From Crossaster papposus (Eukaryota; Echinodermata; Asteroidea; Velatida; Solasteridae): a stretch of 64,000 nt of DNA. The notes below the pieces were generated by a model. The model was not told where the DNA came from and ran no database searches. It saw only the letters and a list, made by a program, of their open reading frames with translations. Positions within the stretch are counted from its first letter, which is position 1; each line of letters starts with the position of its first letter. This document shows positions 23,330 to 34,506 of this stretch, in pieces. The position numbers and the translations under genes are program-made. Where the stretch lies: the NCBI GenBank assembly GCA_037893245.1, contig JBAIAA010000397.1, forward strand, positions 1 to 64,000, given 5' to 3'.

Positions 23330-25190
23330 ACTCCCCCCCCCCACTCGCAAGCAACATTCTAGATCTAACCCCGTCATCGCATTAAATGTCCATCAAGAAC
23401 ACTCGGATAGTGGAAGGTATTATTAGTGATCATGAGGCGGTATTGAGTGACATTGAATTCCAGCCTGCAGTCAACAAGAAGGCACCTAAAAGAATCTGTT
23501 TTTTACAGCAAATGTGACATGGAAGGTGTGAGATCGTATAGTGTAACCTTTCAAGAAGATTTTTTTTAGCGAGGCACCTCGGCGATCAACCAATCAACTG
23601 GCTCCTGATTCTGCAGACAATGAAGAAAAACACCCTTACTAAGATTGTAGGATCTCGTGGCAACCGGCCATGTATTACACCTTCCCTCAAACGTATGATC
23701 AGAAAGAAGGCCAGAATGTACAAGAAGGCAAAAGCTTCCAACTCCAAGGATGACTGGGATCATTTTAATTCATTCTGCAATGGAGAAAGATCCCAGCCTC
23801 CTACTGGTCATACACAAACCGCATCCTAATGACAAACATAAAAACAATTTCTGGCGCAACATACTACTGGTATCGCGGTGAAGCCGCCAACTACTGACCC
23901 GTATCACTCGCATCAATATCATGTAAAATACTATCATGTAAAATAGCATATTATTTGTAGCCCTGTCATGGATCATTATGAAACTCACAACATTTGTTTT
24001 CGAAAGTCAACTTGGCATTTGCCCTGGCCGCTCCTGTGAATCACAGCTTATCATTACAACTCATGATCTTGCTGAGGCCCTGAATGACAGAAATCAAAGA
24101 GATTTCATCATTCTTGACTTCTCTAAGGCTTTTGATGCAGTACTCTACCTAATAAGGCTCCTCCTTGTTAAAGCTATATCATTGCGGAGTTCGTGGCTCA
24201 CTTCTGAAGTGGTTCAACAACCTCCTCACCCAAAGAAGCCAACGAGTTGTGGTGTTTGGCGAAGCTTCGGAGTGGTCAGATGTTCTTTCTGGAATTCCCC
24301 AAGGCACGGTGTTAGGGCCATTGTTATTTCTCACATTCACCAATGGTGTATTAATCTCCATCACATCGAATGTTTTATGCATCGTTCTATTAACAATGTG
24401 GATGAATGCAGAGCTCTTTGAAAAGATCTTGATTCAGCTGCTTTCTTGGTCAGCCGAATGGCAGATGAAGTTTATCATCGACAAATGCCATGTGATGCAA
24501 GTTTCCCACGTGAAAAACAACATCGGCTTTGACTACCACTTGGGTAATGATGTACACTGGCATCAGTTGAGAAACATCCATATCTTTCAACTTCAAGCTT
24601 TCCTTGATGACACATAATCAAACATCACTTTGAAAGCCAACTGGATGCTAGAGTTAATTAAGAGGAATCTAAGGCACTGTAACCCACAGCTGAAAAAAAA
24701 GAAGCTTACATCTCTCTGGTCAGGCCACATTTAAAATATTGCTCCTCAGTTTAGGATCTTCATCATCAAACCTCCACCAACCAAGTAGAAGCCATCCAAA
24801 GGAGAGCAGCTACATTTGTGCAGAACATCTATCAGCGCACTGAAAGTGTTACTGCAATGATACAAAACCTGCAGGGGCCTTCACTTCAAGCTAGAAGGGA
24901 AGCAGCCATCAACATTAGAATGTACACAATAATTTTCCCACAAGCTCATTGCCATCAACAAGGAATAGTACCTGACCCCAATGACATATACTAGGCTAAT
25001 AAAGTACCATCAGTCTAGATACCAGTTTCTCACAATCCATTCCTCCTATGACATCTATAAGTTCTTTTTCATGCCGACAGCTGTCCGACTATGAAATGCT
25101 TTTTCTGTAGATGTCATTTCAGCTCCGTCAGTGGGGGTCTTCAGGGCACTTGTCTCTTCCCCCTACTTCTAGCTCCAAGATTGGAGGTTT
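23330..25190 (+). pseudogene. LINE copy C: endonuclease tail, linker, RT, broken
   Basis: More divergent than A and B. Endonuclease C-terminal and linker residues appear at 23340-23480 and 23660-23770 (PCITPSLKRMIRKKARMYKKAK-type block). An internal deletion then removes RT motif 0. RT resumes at ~23990 with RPGRSCESQLI-like sequence (read CPGRSCESQLI), ILDFSKAFDAV, and GIPQGTVLGPLLFLTF at ~24293-24340. The FADD box is deleted near 24360. The thumb region runs to 25100. It has no solo-LTR insertion at the copy B position, so it diverged before that insertion or lost it. Confidence 0.8.
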
Positions 25191-26919
25191 TTTTTTAACT
25201 TGCACCTGTACATGTAGGCCTATTATACGGTATTCCCCCAGCTTCATGTACACCTTAAGCTGCACCTCGGCGTTAATATCCAGAAGTGGACTTTGCCGAG
25301 TATCACCGTATACGTTGTTGTGTCCTCGTTGGTCATTAAATGAGGTGGACCTGCAGGCCTTAAATTTGGAGATAGTGCAAGGCCACTTTGGCCTTGAATT
25401 AAGCAACATTTTGGAGGGCACTAAGGCCAGTTTGGGTAGGGCACCAAGGCAAAACCTTAATCATCCTTAATCATCTGACTCCGTTTTTTTGTTCTGGGTA
25501 ACTACAAACAAGACAGAGAGCCCCACGCCCCTTCTCTCCCACCAAACAAATTAAAAAATATAATAATAAAATAAAACAGTTATTAAAACATCAATTTGTA
25601 TCCACCTTTTTAAAATGTAAAGTCGGCCTAAATTGTAAATTTAATATTGTTTCCATATCTTAGTTTGTGGAGACGATAATTAGTATTAGTACTTCATTGT
25701 GTGCCTTAACAAGCCTTTGAGATGGAGAATATTATTAGATCACTTCCATGTTCATTCACGCCTAATAGCAAGACTTTCAGATGCAGGAGCACATAACTTA
25801 ACAGTCTTTAAAATGTGTCAAACCTTGAACATCGCCGAGTCAGCAGTTATTCCGTCAGTGCATCGAAGTTGTGTGTACTTTTGTAGCATTATAAAGTAAC
25901 ATCGGAATCAGTTAAAGTATCTGAGTGCATCATAACTACACAATTTCAATGTTGTTTTTGCATTCAAGCACTATTCAACCACCTTTTTGTCATCAAATTG
26001 AGACAAATGTTGCATATTGCTGACTTATTATTGTAGTATGTAAAAATGGTTTATGAAAGGTTATGCTACTATAAGGTAAAACAGGAAGCAATACGTGCAT
26101 TTAAGTGCATTTACCGCATTATATTACAACATTCCCTATGCACCCTGAGCCACGCAGCGCTTATACGAGCTTTCTACAATTCACGCTCAAACCCCTGCGG
26201 TCATTCGGCAAGATCCGTGGTTATAAGGGCAAAGATTCATGCGCCCAATCAGAGCCTCCGTTACAAACAGACCAAGGCCGTTTTCCAAGCCCCTGGCTTA
26301 GGATTCGTCTCCAGCTACAGCCTATTGCTAAAGTGTATAAATGAAGCTTGAGACTGAGATGAAGCTGGGGTTCGGAAAACAGCCCAACTGTGATGCGGGC
26401 CAACTTTGAGCCCAACGCGCAATTCTATTGGTCCATTCGCTTGGACATCTGAGGTGTTCACACAAATGTTCATCCTCCCACGTACAAATTAAAATTAATC
26501 GGAAAAATTGTAGAAATTAACGTACATAACGTGAAATAAAGCTTTTCTATTATATAGTACACAAATTAAGAAACATGAAAGACTAAAAAGCTACGTAAAC
26601 GCCAATAAAATTAAGTATAGTGGTAGACATTTTCCAGGGGTGGACGTTCATATATATCATGTATTGGCCAACTTGTCTAATAATTGCTGCGAATGTCCGC
26701 AGGGTTTGATGGCGACAATTCAAGAGCCCGTTAAACGCTGTGTGGCTTAGGATGTCCCTGTGTCGCTTATGCGTTTTTAGACGCCATTTATAAAAATGGC
26801 CGCCAATGCTGACACATGCCTTTTTCCAGGTGGGTCCAATCCTGAAAACATTGTTTCGGCTATGGTCTAGAAGTGCGCCAACTTTCATGCTTGTACTCAA
26901 AACCCACAATTGTTACACG
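25191..26919. repeat. LINE 3' UTR and flank, macro-duplication copy C
   Basis: Collinear with copies A and B (offset from B about 7.48 kb), and it keeps the CCAATCAG/TATAAA pair. Slightly more diverged, with a small insertion near 25765 and a few indels. No supported gene. Confidence 0.75.
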
Positions 26920-28373
26920 TTATCTGCTAGAATATTGTTTCTGCCGTGGCTATTAACACGTGTTAGGGGATTAGAACAAACATCCAAGAAAATCCGTCAA
27001 ACATGATCATCTTTGCGCGTGATTCGGATAAAACTGCAAAACTCCATTAACAAGCTTAGAATCAATTTACAAGCATCGTTACTGCAGGTATTCATCAACA
27101 ACGACAACAACATTTAATATTGAATAGGCCTATCTGAACCATATCCAAAGATTAGCGAGTCAGCTAAATGTTTCAGCAGAAATCGTCTGAAGGGCAAGAT
27201 TTCTCATGTCACTGTCAAATCAAACAAAAAACAGCAAAGTTGAAATATTCTGCAAAATATGTATATAACAATATAAAAGAATGGCACCACTATAGTACTT
27301 GCCCAAATTTAGGTTTCACACGCGTGCTTTTGAACAATTATATATTGTTTGTCTCTGAGTAATTTTTCCTATTTGGATGTCTTCATCCCATGTTTTCGTT
27401 TGCAAGCAACCCCCCCCCCCCCCCCCCCCCCCCCCCCACGCGAAAGCCGAAAGTAAATATGTGACGAAAAAAACAATCGTTGATGAATTTGGTTGTTCGA
27501 TGTCTCTTGAAAGGAGTAACTTTTGATATACTATAGCATACATAAGATTGAGTTGCATTCTTTTGGTGACATCAGAAACAATATCAAACTTAAAGCTCTT
27601 TAAAATTGGGGAGTCCCTCTAAGTGTAGTGCCCCAGCGAGAAATGACAGGAGAGAAAGGTTGTCCATAATACTGTCATGTCAAAAGGAGAATACAAACTG
27701 AAATACACTCTAAAATAATTAAACTTAGGTGTTAAAAGTGCTGTTGAACTGTTTTTGTCTCTATGAAATTGCCTGAATAGTACAGATGTAAAGTTCCTCT
27801 TCATTCTTATTTAAACATCTGACAGATTTGTACAATTTATAATTTTTTTAATTGGATGTTTGTTGGCGTTTGTTTCTGCCGTGACTTTGAACATGGGTTA
27901 AGGGATTAGCACAAACATCTAAGAAAATCCGTCGGGCATGGTCATCTTTGCGGGTGTTTTCGATTCGGATTAAACTGCAACAATTCATTAACAAGCTTAA
28001 AACAATTTTACAAGCATCATTGCTGCAGCTAATCATCACCAACGACAACACAATTTAATATTACATAGGCCTATCTGAACCATATCCAAACTTACAGATA
28101 TTCGAGATTGCCGAGTTCACGGAATATACCGGCGGGAATCGTCTGAAGGGGAAGATTCTCCATTACACTGTCAAATCAAACAAAGAACAGCAAAGTTGAA
28201 ATATTCTGCAAAATATGTATATAACAATAGAAAAGAATGGCACCACTAATAGTACTTGCCCAAATTTAAGTTTCACACACGTGCTTTTGAACAATTATAT
28301 ATTTGTTGTCTCTGAGTAACTTTTCCTATTTGGAAGTCTTCATCCCATGTTTTCGTTTGCAAGCAAAAAGCCC

Positions 28374-28406
<33 letters not shown>

Positions 28407-31110
28407 CGCGAAAGCCGAAAGTAATTATATGTGACGAAAAAAACAATCGTTGGTGGATTTGGTTGTTCGATGTCTCTTGAAAGGAGTAACTTTTGATATA
28501 CTATAGCATACATAAGATTGAGTTGCATTCTTTTGGTGACATCAGAAACAATAGCAAACTTAAAGCTCTTTAAGATTAGGGAGTCCCTCTACATGTAGTG
28601 CCCCAGCGGGGAATGACACGAGAGAAAGGTTGTCCATAATACTGTCATGTCAAAAGGAGAATACAAACTGAAATACACTCTAAAATAATTAAACTTAGGT
28701 GTTAAAAGTGCTGTTGAACTGTTTTTGTCTCTATGAAATTCCCTGTATAGTACGAATGTAAAGTTCCTCTTTATTCTCATTTAAACATTGGACAGATTTG
28801 TAAAATTTATAATTTTTTTAATTTGATGTTTGTTGGCGTTTGTTTCTGCCGTTACTTTGAACATGGGTTAAGGGATTAGCACAAACATCTAAGAAAATCC
28901 GTCAGGCATGGTCATCTTTGCAGGTGTTTTCGATTCGGATTAAACTGCAACAATTAATTAACAAGCTTAAAACAATTTTACAAGCATCATTGCTGCAGCT
29001 AATCATCACCAACGACAACACAATTTAATATTACATAGGCCTATCTGAACCATATCCAAACTTACAGATAAACGAGATTGCCGAGTCCGTGGAATATACC
29101 GGCGGAAATCGTCTGAAGGGGAAGATCGGTCATATAACTGTCGAATCAAACGAAGAACAGCAAAGTTGAAATATTCTGCAAAATATTAATATCACAATAG
29201 AAAAGAATGGCACCACTAATAGTACTTGCCCAAATTTAAGTTTCACACACGTGCTTTTGAACAATTATATATTTGTTGTCTCTGAGTATTTTTTTATATT
29301 TGGATGTCTTCATCCCATGTTTTCGTTTGCAAGCAAAAAGCCCCCCCACGCGAAAGCCGAAAGTAATTATATGTGACGAAACAAACAATCGAATTGGTGG
29401 ATTTGGTTGTTCGATGTCTCTTGAAAGGAGTACCTTTTGATATAGTATAGCATGCATAAGATTGAGTTGCATTCTTTTGGTGACATCAGAAACAATAGCA
29501 AACTTAAAGCTCTTTAAGATTAGGGAGTCCCTCTACATGTAGTGCCCCAGCGGGGAATGACACGAGAGAAAGGTTGTCCATTGTACTGTCGAGTCAAAAG
29601 GAGAATACAAACTGAAATACACTCTAAAATAATTAAACTTAGGTGTTAAAAGTGCTGTTGAAATGTTTTTGTCTCTATGAAATTGCCTGAATAGTATGGA
29701 TGTAAAGTTCCTCTTCATTCTTATTTAAACATTGGACAGACTTGTACAATTTATAATTTTTTTTAATTTGATGTTTGTTAGCGTTCGTTTCTGCCGTGTC
29801 TTTGAACACGGGTTAGGGGATTAGCACAAAAATTCAAGAAAATCCGTCAGGCATGGTCATCTTTGCGCGTGTTTTCGATTCGGATTAAACTGCAACAATT
29901 CATTAACAAACTTAAAACAATTTTACAAGCATCATTGCTGCAGCTAATCATCACCAACGACAACACAATTTAATAATGAATAGGCCTATCTGAACCATAT
30001 CCAAACTTACAGTAATTTGAGATTGGCGAGTCCACGGAATATACCGGCGGGAATCGTCTGAAGGGGAAGATTGTTCATTTCACTGTCGAATCAACGAAGA
30101 ACAGCAAAGTTGAAATATTCTGCAGAATATTTATATCACAATAGAAAAGAATTGCACCTCTAATAGTACTTGAACAAATTTAAGTTTCACCCACGTGCTT
30201 CTGAACAATTATATATTGTTTGTCTCTGAGTAACTTTTCTTATTTGGATGTCTTCATCCCATGTTTTCGTTTGCAAGCAAACAGCCCCCCCCCCCCTCCA
30301 CGCGAAAGCCAAAAGTAATTTTTGTGACGAAATAAACAATCGTTGGTGGATTTGGTTGTTCGATGTATCTTAAAAGGAGTAACTTTTGATATAGTATAGC
30401 CTGCATAAGATTGAGTTGCATTCTTTTGGTGACATCAGAAACAACATCAAACTTAAAGCTCTTTTAAATTGGGGAGTCCCTCTACATGTAGTGCCCCAGC
30501 GAGAAATGACAGGAGAGAAAGGTTGTCCATAATACTGCCATGTCAACAGGAGAATACAAACTGAAATACACTCTAAAATAATTAAACTTAGATGTTAAAA
30601 GTGCTGTTGAACTGTTTTTGTCTCTATGAAATTGCCTGAATAGTACAGATGTAAAGTTCCTCTTCATTCTTATTTAAACATCTGACAGATTTGTACAATT
30701 TATAATTTTTGTAAATGGATGTTTGTTGGCGTTTGTTTCTGCCGTGACTTTGAACATGGGTTAAGGGATGGGCACAAACATCTAAGAAAATCAGTCGGGC
30801 ATGGTCATCTTTGCGGGTGTTTTTGATTCGGATTAAGCTGCAACAATTCATTAACAAGCTTAAAACAATTTTACAAGCATCATTGCTGCAGCTAATCATC
30901 ACCAACGACAACACAATTTAATAATGAATAGGCCTATCTGAACCATATCCAAACTTACAGACTTTCGAGATTGGCGAGTCCACGGAATATACCGGCGGGA
31001 ATCGACTGAAGGGGAAGATTGCTCATGTTACTGTCAAATCAAACAAAGAACAGCAAAGTTGAAATATTCTGCAGAATATTAATATCACAATAAAAAAGAA
31101 TTGTACCTCT
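26920..31110. repeat. Tandem satellite array, ~950-bp units
   Basis: Five consecutive anchors AACAGCAAAGTTGAAATATT lie at about 27230, 28186, 29156, 30100 and 31049, spaced 956, 970, 944 and 949 bp. Each alpha unit has an oligo-C tract at the same place (27410-27437, 28374-28404, 29340-29347, 30286-30297), with lengths from ~8 to ~30. Every unit has a 60-65 codon minus-strand frame (for example 27619-27804), explained by repeat identity and not by a gene. Confidence 0.85.
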
Positions 31111-32293
31111 AATAGTTTCGCACTCGAGCTATTTTTTTTTTGTTATTTGTGGTTCTCCAAGTAACTTTTAAATAATTTATTTGAGCGAAAGATTATCCTA
31201 TTTGGATGTCTTCATCACATTTTGTATTTGCAAGTAAAAATGTTCCCTTCCCCCTGCGAAAGCCGAACATTTAATAAATGTGACAAAATAAACAAATAAA
31301 CAATCGTTGGTGGATATGGTTGTTCGATGTCTCTTTCCAAAAGGAGTAACTTTTGATATTGCTAGAAGAATACCAGTTCAGGACCATCAAACAAATAGTT
31401 TTCGTGGTTAAACTTAAGGAACGCATCTTGCATGATCCATTACAGATCCCCTAAAAATGCAATACAAAGTTCTTTCTGGAAAATACGTATACTGGATCTG
31501 CGAAAGTTAGAAGTTGACGTCACGTGGAAAGGGTCGAGCCCCCTAAAATATTGGCTCTAGAACCGCGCCTGCCCTTAACTGGTTGTTTTTTTGCAACTAC
31601 ATAATTATTTCAGTATTTGATTTGTTGCAGTGTGACTGGTTTTCGATCACTCAGGATACATAACATCGTCGTATGCTTCGCAGAAGAGCATAATGTGCGT
31701 ACACGCGAATGCGTTATCAACAAAATGTTCCCCATTAGGGCATAATTTTTCAGGTAAAACTGCCTCTAATCAATTGAAACATTTCCGTTGCTCCAAATTT
31801 TTTTGATTCAGACGTGTGACAGATTTAAAAATCGTCCGTTTTATGATACGTGTGGTAGTATAGACGATGTGCCTCTGTTTACATCTGTATTCAAATGAGC
31901 CCGTCAATATGCGCACGCATCATGTTTTACATAAATTTGGTTAAGAGATGACATCAGAGGTCACATAATTCAAAGGCGATCTGACCTGCGACGTCACTCT
32001 TTAAGCAAATTTTATGTAAAACACGATGGGTGCGCATCACTGCCGGGCACATTTGAATACATATGTAAACACGTGACGTCAGAGGGCACATCGTCTATAC
32101 CCAGACAAATATGGGACCGAGGGACTCCCCCTTAGTCCCCCATACTATACACTCTCTATATTATTGTTACCTAACGCCTCCCCCCCCCCCCTTAAAAAAC
32201 CTAAACATAATTCTTGAGAAACCACAACATTCCACAAGCACAATGACATCACAAAAGGATGGGGGTTCTTTCCGTCCCACGTCTTGCTTCATA
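31111..32293. repeat. Beta-gamma-delta extension at array end
   Basis: Beta starts near 31111, gamma near 31586 and delta near 31850. A 233-bp MITE splits the start of delta at 31863-32095, and the 300-bp MITE splits it again at 32294. The oligo-C run at 32179-32190 is short here. Confidence 0.7.
31863..32095. mobile_element. 233-bp MITE with TATA target duplication
   Basis: Ends are GACGATGTGCC...GGCACATCGTC, flanked on both sides by TATA (31859-31862 and 32096-32099). The uninserted site, GTAGTATACCCAG, is present in three other delta copies (near 10970, 13400 and 21485), so insertion and duplication are directly demonstrated. A TA duplication with TIRs starting TAGACG fits equally well. 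The interior is a long imperfect hairpin (TTTACATAAATTTG / CAAATTTTATGTAAA). Non-coding. Confidence 0.8.
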
Positions 32294-32593
32294 AGGGTGG
32301 GATTTCACGGGGCACGCGAACGATTCGCGCAGGATGCGAATGCCGAAAAAATGGCAAAGTCCAACATTCGGAGAAGTTTTTCTCCGAACGTGTCGCGACA
32401 ATGCGGTTTCTATATGTGCGAATGTCGTGTGTAGATTTGCCGAACTATGGCCAGGCCACATACACGAAGAACATGCGACCAAAATGCGAACAACACGAAT
32501 GTTGCACGAAATAATACGAATGTTGGACTTTGCCATTTTTTCGGCATTTGCATCCTTCGCAAATCGTTCGCGTGCCCCGTGAAAACCCACCCT
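32294..32593. mobile_element. 300-bp deletion derivative of the 800-bp MITE
   Basis: The same termini (AGGGTGGGATTTCACGGGG and CCCCGTGAAAACCCACCCT) occupy the same delta position as 21701-22497, but most of the interior is lost. After it the delta text resumes at AAGGATGGGAGAACG, resembling AAGGGTGGGAGAGCG of the empty copies. Confidence 0.7.
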
Positions 32594-33074
32594 AAGGATG
32601 GGAGAACGTTGGATTCGTAATGCGTGAGAGAACGTTATAGCCTTTCAATGCAATTTTTCTTGAATTTTGATTTTCGCGTCAGAACGCCCATGCCCTTCTG
32701 CCGGGGACCTGACGACATAGGCCCCGGAATCCAGTCTACTCGCAGGGAGCAACAAACACAAACGACCATCACTAAACACTCACAGCCTTTTGAGACGATA
32801 AAATCTGCTGAATACGCCTGGTTCCACGTGTGAGATATTGCCTCCGCTGAGGGTCCTGTATATAGACAGCCATGAAACGATAAGATGCAGAATGAAGACA
32901 TTAGTGGGCTGGGCAGAACCAGTCATTTGTTCCTGTCCTATTCCAATAAAAAAATATTACAGTTACTTTCCCAAGTGCAACACTTATGCATTCATTATAT
33001 TAATCAATATATACCTCTACGATTCATCAACTCTTAATTCGCACAGCACGCTGCACATCGGTCCTTGGGTTTAA
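32594..33074. repeat. End of delta repeat and spacer
   Basis: Delta sequence continues to about 32830 (GACGACATAGGCCCCGG and AAATCTGCTGAATACGCC blocks). From there to 33074 I see nothing recognisable. Confidence 0.55.
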
Positions 33075-33470
33075 CGGAAGTCACATAATATAGTCTGAAG
33101 GTTCGATAATCCAAAGGTTCGTTATTCCAAGTGTTCATTATTCTGAAGGTTCGTTCGTCCAATGGTTCAACAGACCGAAGGATTCGTGATTCGTTAATCC
33201 GAAAATAGAATAATGTTAAATAATCCGAATGCTCGATAGTCTGAATCGACAATGCGGTTCGATAGACCGAGTTGACAACGTTCAATGGTTCAAATCGACA
33301 ATAAATAAAGGTTTTATGAGCATCCAAATGTACACAGAGTATGTAGGCCTACATAATAATATAAGTGACTCAAATGATTGGATCTTTATTGTTGACGATT
33401 TGTTATATCGAACCATTATTGTCAATTCGGACTACCGAACCCTACGTTTTTTGGATTGATGAACTTTCCG
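33075..33470. repeat. Degenerate minisatellite of GGTTCG/ATCCGAA words
   Basis: Imperfect ~20-bp iterations of the type GAAGGTTCGTTATTCC, mixed with TCGATAATCC and GATAGACCGA words. A related array in the opposite sense lies at 60240-60440. No coding role; the open frames over it are simple-sequence frames. Confidence 0.6.
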
Positions 33471-33550
33471 TATATTGTACCTTGTTTTCTTTTTGATTAA
33501 CGTTCGGTCTAATTAGCCTTATTCTAAATTCGAACCACTTCATTGGTAAG

Positions 33551-33688
33551 ACCACTTCTTGGAGTGTATAGAATGTGTTGAAATTAGGTGTAAACAAAGA
33601 CAGCCTGTGCTTATCGGTTCTGTTTATAGGCCTCCTTCAAGCTCTGTCGAATTTATGGGTAAACCTAGTTATATTCTTAATAGTGGCC
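33551..33688 (+). pseudogene. LINE D endonuclease fragment, part 1
   Basis: Translation from about 33553 gives an AP-endonuclease segment with the hallmark GSVYRPPSSSVEF (~33618-33656), ending where the palindromic element begins. The downstream continuation, including the GDF motif, lies 16.1 kb away at 49816, beyond the right target duplication. This shows that the large element inserted into LINE DNA. The joint is out of frame by one base, so the LINE was already decayed or an indel followed. Confidence 0.75.
33683..33688. repeat. Left 6-bp target-site duplication GTGGCC
   Basis: GTGGCC immediately precedes AGTAGTGC. The identical hexamer follows GCACTACT at 49810-49815. Confidence 0.85.
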
Positions 33689-33941
33689 AGTAGTGCATAT
33701 CGCTGGTACAGTCTATATGACGTCATCATTTTAGCCTCTCGACCAATCAGAACGCTGCATTTGAGCCTCATTAGCATAATTTGAGGAGCCAATTTGAGGA
33801 ACAGACGGGACCGTTCACATTCGTGTAGGAGGGGTGTTGATTCGCGTAAGCGAATGCAAATACAATACTAACAATAGATAATTGATTTAATCGTATGTAA
33901 AGAATGAGTTTCAATTTTTATGGATATTTTAGAAGAGACTG

Positions 33942-34081
33942 TTAGCGTCGCAGTAAAGAATCAACCATGAAATAAAATGTCACCGAGCTCGACGCACATC
34001 GTAATTGTGCAATCGCATGGGCCATTTTACGTGTACAGACATGACAACAACAATTAAGTGTATCGGTCGTGCTTGTGATCG
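33942..34081 (-). CDS. Left-arm copy, exon 2 of putative two-exon gene
   Basis: Inverted duplicate of 49417-49556. On the minus strand it follows a consensus acceptor (TTTAATTTCTGCAG at 34082-34095) and runs 140 bp to a stop at 33942. It encodes a short piece with a CCCHVC cysteine cluster and a serine-rich tail. It is separated from exon 1 (36818-36998) by the 2.3-kb element inserted in the intron. Whether it is expressed is unknown. Confidence 0.35.
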
Positions 34082-34506
34082 CTGCAGAAATTAAAGACGT
34101 ATTATATAACGGGGATCCTATGTAACAGTATTGAATATTGCTGGTACAATGTAAAAACACTCAACAGCCTACTCGCACGGTATTGCCCGATATTGTTTTA
34201 ACTGGCACATGATGTTCACGGTAAATTCTAGAGAGCTAATAATCCACACGTCCGTACAAGAGTGGGACAGGCCGGGCCGGGCCGGAGTATTGATCAGCCC
34301 ATGGAGGAACAAGAAGGAACATAATGGTTTGCCCACAAATGGTCGCACCGATATTGGTCATGACATTGACATGGCTTATCGGGAGAGAGACACCAGTCTC
34401 ACGAAAAGTATACTCTGCAGTGCTGCCAAAACCATTCAAGTAAAATTGTACGCAAAATACATGGTATCAATAATGCACGCGGTTGTAGAAAACACAGTAC
34501 TCACCA

